From: Sporomusaceae bacterium
GTDB taxonomy: Bacteria > Bacillota > Negativicutes > DSM-13327
Assembly: GCA_027492445.1 (NCBI GenBank)
Contig: JAPUES010000133.1
Location: 1 to 13,888, forward strand
DNA: 13,888 nucleotides
Direction of reading: 5' to 3'
The translations under genes and the position numbers were made by a program. Under the pieces are notes generated by a model. It was given only the letters and a program-made list of their open reading frames with translations, had not been told where the DNA came from and did not search any database. Positions 1 to 4,712 of the stretch are shown here, in pieces. Position 1 is the stretch's first letter. Each line of letters starts with the position of its first letter.

Positions 1-53
1 AGTCCAGCAATGGATTCAGCTGACTGGTACTAATAGGTCGAGGGCTTGACTTA
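1..53 (+). rRNA. 23S rRNA, 3' end only
   Basis: The window opens inside the last bases of 23S rRNA. The stretch ggtactaataggtcgagg is the conserved 3'-terminal 23S segment (compare ggtactaatgaaccgtgagg in E. coli), and the gene ends near the ggcttgactt run. The exact mature 3' end, about 52-53, is estimated. It is followed by a spacer of about 87 nt and a 5S gene, the normal bacterial rrn order. Confidence 0.93.
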
Positions 54-59
54 ATCCGA

Positions 60-80
60 GTTAGTAGCGTAGCTACTAAC
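60..80 (+). other. perfect hairpin in 23S-5S spacer
   Basis: gttagtagc (60-68) and gctactaac (72-80) are perfect reverse complements around a 3-nt loop, giving a 9-bp stem just after the 23S end. No T-tract follows, so it is not a terminator. A role as an rRNA processing or 3'-end protecting structure is inferred from position. A hairpin with the same outer bases (gttag...ctaac) lies at 339-358 beside the 5S fragment. Confidence 0.6.
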
Positions 81-119
81 CACATTAATCCTAAAATACG
101 CTTTCTTCTGTGAAGTTTT

Positions 120-136
120 GAGAGAACATATCTCTC
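120..136 (+). other. small hairpin just before 5S rRNA
   Basis: gagaga (120-125) pairs with tctctc (131-136) around the loop acata, ending 4 nt before the 5S gene. The preceding gttttgagagaac segment resembles the conserved leader-like motif found between rRNA genes in many Firmicutes. It is probably part of the processing signal for 5S maturation (inference). Confidence 0.4.
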
Positions 137-140
137 TATA

Positions 141-257
141 TCTGGTGGCGATAGCTAAGGGGTTCCACCTGTTCCCATACCGAACACAGTAGTTAAGCCC
201 TTATACGCTGAAAGTACTTGGCTGGAAACGGCCTGGGAGGATAAGTAGTTGCCAGTT
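141..257 (+). rRNA. rrf: 5S rRNA
   Basis: This is a complete 5S rRNA of about 117 nt, the usual length. It starts tctggtggcgatagc and contains the conserved cctgttcccataccgaacac block (helix III / loop B region), then agttaagcccttatacg. It ends gtagttgccagtt, which pairs with the 5' end to close helix I. It follows 23S in the same orientation and is followed by a strong terminator, so it is the last gene of the rrn operon. The end positions are good to a base or two. Confidence 0.95.
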
Positions 258-262
258 AAGTT

Positions 263-295
263 AAGAGCACTCATTGATTGAGTGCTCTTTCTTTT
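263..295 (+). terminator. intrinsic terminator of the rrn operon
   Basis: aagagcactca (263-273) pairs perfectly with tgagtgctctt (279-289) around the 5-nt loop ttgat, an 11-bp stem. It runs into a T-rich tail (tttcttttg). It sits about 6 nt after the 5S 3' end, so no tRNA is carried downstream of 5S in this operon. Confidence 0.92.
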
Positions 296-338
296 GTCTG
301 AAAGTAGGCTATGAGTTAGTCAGGTAGGGTCTAGTGAT

Positions 339-405
339 GTTAGCATTGCGATGCTAACGAAGCGACTTACACAAATCTTTTATCAAAGATTTGGTGCGCT
401 GCTTC
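339..405 (+). repeat. hairpin-rich element abutting the 5S fragment
   Basis: Two structures lie back to back. gttagcat (339-346) pairs with atgctaac (351-358), an 8-bp stem with loop tgcg. Then gaagc (359-363) pairs with gcttc (401-405) and encloses caaatcttt (372-380) pairing with aaagatttg (385-393), a 9-bp stem with loop tatc. The element ends exactly where the partial 5S copy begins (406). The first hairpin resembles the 23S-5S spacer hairpin at 60-80. It may be spacer sequence from another rrn locus, or a small REP/MITE-like repeat. Which one cannot be decided from one copy. No coding potential is seen here. Confidence 0.55.
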
Positions 406-467
406 AGTTAAGCCCTTATACGCTGAAAGTACTTGGCTGGAAACGGCCTGGGAGGATAGGTAGTTGC
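406..467 (+). pseudogene. partial duplicate of 5S rRNA (3' half)
   Basis: These 62 nt repeat 191-252 of the intact 5S gene with one difference (a244 corresponds to g459). They cover 5S nucleotides 51-112, so the first 50 nt and the last few nt, including both strands of helix I, are missing and the copy cannot fold as 5S. Similarity stops sharply at both ends: at 405/406 it meets a hairpin element, and after 467 it runs into unrelated AT-rich sequence. The high identity suggests a recent duplication or continuing gene conversion. The rest of the gap up to 616 is AT-rich, and I see no tRNA, ORF or convincing promoter in it. Confidence 0.88.
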
Positions 468-616
468 TTTGTCTTATATTTTCAGATAAGTGTAAGAAAA
501 AGAACAGTGCTTATACTAGGAAAATAGGAAGAATTTTAATGGGAAAAAGGAAAGGTATTTGTGCAGATAGAGTTGAATATAAATTTAAAGAGAAAATGGT
601 GGGGTAAGGAGTCTAT

Positions 617-1651
617 ATGTATAGTCGATTTTCATTACTAGCAATAGTACTAGTATTACTTGCAACGTTATTCATTACAGGCTGCATGAGTAATAGCCTA
701 TTTGCGCCTAAGCCTTATAAAGAAACACAATTTTTGATGGATACAGTTATTGAAATTACTGCATATGGTCCAGGGGCAGAAGAAGGAATCAAAGAAGCAT
801 TTGCGGAAATTCACAAACTGCATATTGTGACCAATAACTTTGATGAAAATAGTCAGGTGTCGAAGATTAATCAAATGGCAGGCAAAAGTAAGGTTGTTGT
901 AGATCCTGATTTAATTGCGATAGTAATGCATTCCCTAGACTTTTCTAGTAAGTTAGAGGGAGCGTTTGATGTAACGATTGGGCCCCTAACAGAAATTTGG
1001 GGAATTGGGAATAAAGGGGAGTATATACCTAGTCAAGCTGAGATCGAACAGTCCTTATCCTTAGTAGATTATCGCCTGATTGAAGTAGATGACATTGCCA
1101 ATACAATTTATTTGCCAAAAGCAGGTATGAAGCTAGATTTAGGGGGGATTGCCAAAGGGTATGCCGTTGATAAAGTGATTGCAATTCTTAAGAGCAAGGG
1201 AATTACATCCGCTTTGATTAATGCTGGTGGTGATGTACGGGTAATTGGTAATAAACCAGACGGTAAACCTTGGCGGATTGGTGTTCAGCATCCTAGATTG
1301 ACAGATGAGATTAGTGCTAAATTATCCTTGACGCAGTGGGATACAATGGTGACTTCTGGCGATTATCAGCGTTTTATAATGAAAGATGGTATTCGATACT
1401 CTCATATTGTTGACCCTCGTACCGGAGGCCAACCTAGAGAAATAGCAAGTGTCACGATGGTTACTAATAATTCTGAAGAGGGTGATGTATTAAGTACAGG
1501 GATCTTTGTACTAGGAATAGAGAAAGGTTTGGAAGCATTAAAAAAATTTCCAGATAATGAAGCTATTATTATTACAGTTGATGGAAAAATCCTTATAACA
1601 TCTGGCTTAGAAGGGAAAATTGAATTGCCTTCGGAAGTGGAAAGAAAATAA
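617..1651 (+). CDS. apbE: FAD:protein FMN transferase (ApbE), lipoprotein
   Basis: ApbE-family enzyme that moves FMN from FAD onto a Thr/Ser of target flavoproteins outside the cytoplasm, using Mg2+. The N-terminus is a lipoprotein signal: a hydrophobic stretch at residues 5-20, then ITGC with the lipidated Cys at 23. Family motifs are in order: GGIAKGYAVD (176-185), INAGGDVRVIG (201-211), HIVDPRTGG (263-271), and GDVLSTG (289-295), where D290 and T294 have the spacing of the known metal-binding Asp/Thr pair. The length, 344 aa, is normal. The start ATG has aaggag 6 nt upstream. No Rnf, Nqr or other flavin-acceptor gene is beside it, so its substrate lies elsewhere. It appears to be a single-gene unit, with a terminator-like hairpin after it. 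Confidence 0.95.
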   Translation: MYSRFSLLAIVLVLLATLFITGCMSNSLFAPKPYKETQFLMDTVIEITAYGPGAEEGIKEAFAEIHKLHIVTNNFDENSQVSKINQMAGKSKVVVDPDLIAIVMHSLDFSSKLEGAFDVTIGPLTEIWGIGNKGEYIPSQAEIEQSLSLVDYRLIEVDDIANTIYLPKAGMKLDLGGIAKGYAVDKVIAILKSKGITSALINAGGDVRVIGNKPDGKPWRIGVQHPRLTDEISAKLSLTQWDTMVTSGDYQRFIMKDGIRYSHIVDPRTGGQPREIASVTMVTNNSEEGDVLSTGIFVLGIEKGLEALKKFPDNEAIIITVDGKILITSGLEGKIELPSEVERK

Positions 1652-1672
1652 ATAAGATATTGCTATCTTATA

Positions 1673-1716
1673 CTTGCGGAATCAGAAAGTATAACACTTT
1701 CTTGATTCCAAGCAAG
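1673..1716 (+). repeat. long imperfect inverted repeat after apbE
   Basis: cttgc (1673-1677), ggaatca (1678-1684) and gaaagt (1685-1690) pair with actttc (1696-1701), tgattcc (1703-1709) and gcaag (1712-1716). The result is 18 bp with one bulged base and a small outer internal loop, and a 5-nt apical loop ataac. No T-run follows, so it does not look like a terminator. It could stabilise the apbE mRNA 3' end, be an operator, or be a remnant repeat; the function is unknown. Confidence 0.55.
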
Positions 1717-1723
1717 GGCAACT

Positions 1724-1748
1724 AAGGCTTGGCTGAGGCCAAGTTTTC
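1724..1748 (+). terminator. probable intrinsic terminator after apbE
   Basis: cttggc (1728-1733) pairs with gccaag (1738-1743) around the loop tgag and is followed by ttttct. The stem extends outwards through aagg/tttt with two G-U pairs. It is short but has the right order of GC stem and T-run, 77 nt after the apbE stop. It would separate apbE from the Nudix gene. Confidence 0.5.
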
Positions 1749-1789
1749 TATGCTACAGTTAAAAACTGCTATGCCCTAGGAGGATAATA

Positions 1790-2431
1790 ATGAAGATCGA
1801 GTCATTCTGTGAAAAGCTGACAATCGGTTTAGGAACGGAATTAGTCAAAAAGAATAGTTATGACCAGTATTTTAGTGCTGCCATATTAATACCCCTTATT
1901 TGGGATAAGGGTAATTTATCTTTATTATTTGAAGTACGGTCTCCTCATCTGACTTGGCAACCAGGGGAAATTTGTTTTCCAGGCGGTCGCATTGAAACAA
2001 CAGATCATAGTCCATCCTTCGCTGCCGTGCGAGAAACTACAGAAGAACTTTGTATTGAAAGGGAAAAGATAAAAATTTTAGGATCATTGTATGAAATAAT
2101 CAGTCCTATTGGCGTACGGTTATATCCAACTGTTGCCTACCTTGATGATAATAAACCTATTTCTCCTAATCTTTCAGAAGTAGCGGAGATATTTACGGTA
2201 CCTTTGGAATATTTATTAGCATATAAACCTATTGTTGGCCATATGGAAAGGTGTACAAGACCATTAGCTGATTTTCCCTATGAATTGCTGCCAGAGTACT
2301 CAAAAGAGTGGAAAAGTAGAAAGAATTATCAGGTTTTATTTTATAAATATGAAAACTATGTTATTTGGGGATTAACAGCGCAAGTTTTGTTTAACTTTTT
2401 GGAAATATACCGGAAATATATGAAAGAATAA
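1790..2431 (+). CDS. Nudix hydrolase, CoA diphosphatase (NudL) type
   Basis: Cytosolic Nudix hydrolase of the NudL/YeaB group, which cleave the diphosphate of CoA and its derivatives with Mg2+/Mn2+. LLFEVRS (45-51) and PGEICFPGG (58-66) match the group signature that precedes the Nudix box. The box itself continues with RETTEE (81-86), carrying the metal-binding glutamates. As in this group, the canonical Gly and Glu spacing is shifted: E69, D72 and S74 replace the standard first half. The length, 213 aa, fits. The start is set by AGGAGG (1778-1783), 6 nt before ATG. Substrate assignment is from family resemblance only; the C-terminal third (about 150-213) is less typical. It ends at a strong terminator shared with the convergent gene. 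Confidence 0.85.
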   Translation: MKIESFCEKLTIGLGTELVKKNSYDQYFSAAILIPLIWDKGNLSLLFEVRSPHLTWQPGEICFPGGRIETTDHSPSFAAVRETTEELCIEREKIKILGSLYEIISPIGVRLYPTVAYLDDNKPISPNLSEVAEIFTVPLEYLLAYKPIVGHMERCTRPLADFPYELLPEYSKEWKSRKNYQVLFYKYENYVIWGLTAQVLFNFLEIYRKYMKE

Positions 2432-2444
2432 TATAGAGTGTAAT

Positions 2445-2484
2445 AAAAAGGAAGGCCCTCCGCTAGTAGAGGACCTTCCTTTTT
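2445..2484. terminator. bidirectional intrinsic terminator
   Basis: The 16-nt arm 2445-2460 (a-run, ggaaggccctc) pairs with 2469-2484 (gaggaccttcc, t-run) with a single C-A mismatch, and the loop is 8 nt. It has an A-run on the left and a T-run on the right, so it works for transcription from either side. It lies between the Nudix gene (+) and the convergent gene ending at 2486 (-), serving both. Confidence 0.92.
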
Positions 2485-2485
2485 A

Positions 2486-2860
2486 TTATATGGCTTCAGC
2501 GATTTTCCAGGTTTGTCCATGAATAGCTTGATTGTAAATCTCTGTTATGGTTTGAAAAATAATGGAGCGCTTTATAGTATGCTTTTTGGTCAGTAAAGAA
2601 AATTGAAACCAGTGACCGGCTTTAGAAAGTTGATAAATAGCATTATTGATTTCTAAACGAATACTTTTACTAGGAGATTTTCCAAGAGCATCTTCAAGTA
2701 GTTTGACGGCCTGACCATTCAGCGGAGGTATATGGCCTAAAATATTCTCGTCCTTCAAATATAACACGCTCCCTTTAATTCTAGAATCAAGGCTGCTTGC
2801 ACACATTATACCACTGTACTCTAGAAAAAACTTAATGGATTTATTGAGGGAAATAGGCAA
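2486..2860 (-). CDS. hypothetical protein, 124 aa
   Basis: I do not recognise this protein. It is soluble-looking and mixed alpha/beta, with no signal peptide, membrane segment or Cys/His cluster; it has lysine- and isoleucine-rich stretches and ends GQTWKIAEAI. The reading frame is open for 124 codons, and its stop lies right beside the bidirectional terminator, which suggests a real convergent gene. The start is uncertain. The first possible codon is TTG (plus-strand 2858-2860) with no clear Shine-Dalgarno before it, and the next is an internal ATG at residue 19, also without one. Only the existence of a gene here is moderately supported. Confidence 0.55.
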   Translation of the reverse strand: MPISLNKSIKFFLEYSGIMCASSLDSRIKGSVLYLKDENILGHIPPLNGQAVKLLEDALGKSPSKSIRLEINNAIYQLSKAGHWFQFSLLTKKHTIKRSIIFQTITEIYNQAIHGQTWKIAEAI

Positions 2861-2993
2861 TCTAGAGCTATATACACTTAATTAAGGCAATAAGCTCTTT
2901 TGCACGCAATATTCTGAACTTTATTAAGGCTATATAGAGTAGGGAGAAAAACATAGGTTATTAGAAGCTATCTCAGAGGAGCCATATTTTCTG

Positions 2994-2999
2994 TATAAT
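2994..2999 (+). promoter_or_regulatory. candidate -10 element for the GH18 gene
   Basis: A perfect TATAAT lies about 95 nt before the GH18 start. No good -35 is found: atctca, 18 nt upstream, matches TTGACA at only 3 of 6 positions, so this may be a weak or activated promoter. If used, transcription would begin near 3006, inside the left arm of the inverted repeat described for this leader. The rest of 2861-3085 holds the 10-bp palindrome cttaattaag (2877-2886) and no further gene that I can support. Confidence 0.35.
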
Positions 3000-3037
3000 A
3001 AAACTTTCTTTGTTCATACTAAGAGCAAAGGTGAAAA

Positions 3038-3073
3038 ATGGTTAAGAGGATTTTTAAACATAATGTACTATAG
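3038..3073 (+). CDS. possible 11-residue leader peptide
   Basis: A short frame ATG to TAG encodes MVKRIFKHNVL. It is preceded by aaaggtg (3027-3033), a plausible ribosome site 4 nt before the ATG. Its stop codon lies inside the 14-bp palindrome at 3064-3077, and it ends 21 nt before the GH18 start. A ribosome on it would cover the palindrome and so could affect initiation of the next gene. Frames this short arise by chance, so the evidence is only position and the ribosome site. Confidence 0.25.
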   Translation: MVKRIFKHNVL

Positions 3074-3077
3074 TACA
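3064..3077. promoter_or_regulatory. 14-bp perfect palindrome before GH18 gene
   Basis: tgtactatagtaca is its own reverse complement, with symmetry breaking on both sides. It sits immediately before the ribosome site of the GH18 gene. Separately, ctttctttgt (3004-3013) is the exact reverse complement of acaaagaaag (3075-3084), so the mRNA could fold with the Shine-Dalgarno region (3081-3090) partly paired. It could be a repressor operator or an RNA control element (inference). Confidence 0.45.
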
Positions 3078-3094
3078 AAGAAAGGGTGATAATT

Positions 3095-4192
3095 TTGGGT
3101 TATTCAAAACCATTACGAGGTATCGTGCTATTTCTTTTCATGATTGGAATTATTGGTCTATTAGGTGGTTGTGCTAATAAACCAGCTCCTAAACCATTGC
3201 CAGATATGTTAGGATTACAGGACCCAGGATCACCAGGTAAAGTTGCCATGCCCCCTCGGATGGTAATTGGTTATTATGAAAATCCTTGGCCAGGTACACC
3301 AGATAAGACGGGTTCTTTCCCTAGTATGAAGGCTTTTGGAAAAAATATGACAGGAGTTGGACCTTTCTGGTATAAAGCAACGAAGGACGGTAGTATTGAA
3401 TCTAAGGAAAGTCAGATGGTGTATGATACCACTAAAAACTTAGGATTAAAAATGTTTCCTTTGATTACTAATAAGACAGGCTCAACAGATGCAGTATTAG
3501 GTGACCCTAGTATTCGCAGTGAAGTCATTAACAATATTGTAAAACTTGTAAAAGAGAAACAATATGATGGTATAAATATTGATTTTGAATTATTACCACC
3601 AGGGGAACGAGATAATTTAACTGCTTTTATGGCAGAATTATACCCTAAGATGAGAGCGTTAAATAAGACTTTAATTATCTCTGTATTTCCCCAAGTTGAT
3701 GTGGCAGAAGATGTATCTGGAGCATATAATTACCCTGAATTAGCTAAGAATACAGACTTTTTGCAGATTATGACCTATGATTATCACTGGTCAACCTCCC
3801 CTAAACCAGGACCCATTGCCCCGATTGATTGGTATGAAAAAAATATTAAATATGCAATTGATAAATGCGGTGGCCCTCATAAGGTAATTATCGGTGTAGG
3901 TCTCTATGGTTATGACTGGACACCAGGAAAAGATGGAGAAACGGTGACGTATGTAGATGCTATTGTCCGGGCCGAACAAAACGGTGCAAAGGTTATGTAT
4001 GATGAAGGGGCACAAGCACCACATTATAAGTACAAAAATCATGAAGTCTGGTTTGAAAATGATAAGAGCATTGGAGCAAAACTAGACATTATTGCAAAAT
4101 ATAACCCCGCTGGTATTGCCTTATGGCGTTTAGGGCAAGAGCAACCAGAAGTGTGGCAAGTGATTGATAGTAAATTCCCTAAGCAACAATAG
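3095..4192 (+). CDS. GH18 family glycosidase lipoprotein
   Basis: Glycoside hydrolase family 18 enzyme, probably acting on N-acetylglucosamine-containing wall polymers (peptidoglycan or spore cortex) or chitin outside the membrane. A hydrophobic N-terminus (about 9-24) ends in LLGGC with the lipidated Cys at residue 26, followed by a Pro/Lys-rich linker. The catalytic signature DGINIDFE places the acid Glu at 165. QIMTYDYHW (about 224-232) and GIALWRLGQ near the C-terminus complete the GH18 barrel. There are no LysM repeats, unlike YaaH/SleL spore hydrolases. TTG 3095 is chosen because aaagggtgat (3081-3090) is a near-ideal ribosome site for it; a GTG at 3086 lies within that site. The true substrate cannot be read from sequence. 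I see no terminator after it, so it may read into the next gene. Confidence 0.9.
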   Translation: MGYSKPLRGIVLFLFMIGIIGLLGGCANKPAPKPLPDMLGLQDPGSPGKVAMPPRMVIGYYENPWPGTPDKTGSFPSMKAFGKNMTGVGPFWYKATKDGSIESKESQMVYDTTKNLGLKMFPLITNKTGSTDAVLGDPSIRSEVINNIVKLVKEKQYDGINIDFELLPPGERDNLTAFMAELYPKMRALNKTLIISVFPQVDVAEDVSGAYNYPELAKNTDFLQIMTYDYHWSTSPKPGPIAPIDWYEKNIKYAIDKCGGPHKVIIGVGLYGYDWTPGKDGETVTYVDAIVRAEQNGAKVMYDEGAQAPHYKYKNHEVWFENDKSIGAKLDIIAKYNPAGIALWRLGQEQPEVWQVIDSKFPKQQ

Positions 4193-4282
4193 GCAATTAT
4201 ATGTCTAGCCATAAAAATCTAGCAGGAAATACCTAAAAGTAAGAGAATAGTATTGTTATCATAACTTAGGGATGTGATTTGG

Positions 4283-4498
4283 GTGAATAATATTGAAAGA
4301 CATTGCATTATTGTTGACGGCATGAGCTGTGAACATTGCAAAAAGGCTGTAGAAGAAGCGGTTAAATCTTTACCCGGTGTATTAGCAGCCGAGGTGGATT
4401 TAGATAAAAAGACTCTTACGGTGGAGTTTAGCGCTAATGACGAAATGTTAACAAAAATTAAAGAAGCAGTAGATGAAGAAGGTTATACTGTCGTATAA
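4283..4498 (+). CDS. heavy-metal-associated (CopZ-like) protein
   Basis: Small cytosolic HMA-fold protein, the ferredoxin-like metallochaperone type that binds Cu(I) or a similar soft metal and hands it to a P-type ATPase or regulator. The loop GMSCEHCKKA holds the two metal-binding cysteines (C16 and C19 counted from this start). The rest (SLPGV, AAEVDLDKKTLTVEF, IKEAVDEEGYTV) follows the beta-alpha-beta-beta-alpha-beta pattern. The length, 71 aa, is typical. GTG 4283 is preferred because agggatgtgat (4268-4278) is an extended ribosome site; GTG 4274 lies inside it. No copper ATPase or CsoR/CopY gene is adjacent, so the partner is elsewhere and the metal is inferred. Confidence 0.9.
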   Translation: MNNIERHCIIVDGMSCEHCKKAVEEAVKSLPGVLAAEVDLDKKTLTVEFSANDEMLTKIKEAVDEEGYTVV

Positions 4499-4516
4499 GA
4501 CAAAGGGCATACTCCT

Positions 4517-4531
4517 GGTATATACCGGTAT
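4517..4531. promoter_or_regulatory. overlapping palindromes upstream of LCP promoter
   Basis: ggtatatacc (4517-4526) and ataccggtat (4522-4531) are each perfect 10-bp palindromes sharing five bases. They lie 15-29 bp upstream of the -35 of the LCP promoter and 19 bp after the HMA stop. This is a plausible protein-binding site. A terminator role is unlikely because there is no T-run. Confidence 0.35.
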
Positions 4532-4545
4532 TCTCGCGAAACATC

Positions 4546-4575
4546 TTGACTGGTAGTGTCAAACTTTGTTATACT
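4546..4575 (+). promoter_or_regulatory. sigma-A-type promoter of the LCP gene
   Basis: TTGACT (4546-4551), an 18-nt spacer and TATACT (4570-4575) each differ from the -35/-10 consensus at one position. Transcription would start near 4582, giving a leader of about 130 nt. It is the best promoter in the window by eye. Confidence 0.75.
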
Positions 4576-4581
4576 TTAACA

Positions 4582-4605
4582 CAGGCCTCCAAAATAGGGG
4601 GCTTG
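4582..4605 (+). promoter_or_regulatory. 5'-terminal hairpin in LCP mRNA leader
   Basis: caggcctcc (4582-4590) pairs with gggggcttg (4597-4605), 9 bp including two G-U pairs, with loop aaaata. It is followed by tttattgattttta. It begins at about the predicted transcription start, so it is more likely a stabilising 5' hairpin than an ordinary terminator. The T-rich tail leaves early termination possible. Confidence 0.4.
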
Positions 4606-4712
4606 TTTATTGATTTTTATAGGGTATGACATATAAAAGTACTTGTCCTTGGGATTGAAGAATCATACCAATGGTCATGATGTTGCTAGAAAATCGAAGG
4701 GAGATGTGCTTT

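Noticed and set aside
468..616. Possible tRNA or promoter between the 5S fragment and apbE
   Set aside because: No tRNA-like T-loop or acceptor pairing is seen. TATAAA (578-583) and TATACT (512-517) lack a -35 at proper spacing.
2864..2898. Hairpin agagct...agctct followed by tttt as a terminator
   Set aside because: The stem is only about 6 bp around a long loop, and no + strand gene ends just upstream.
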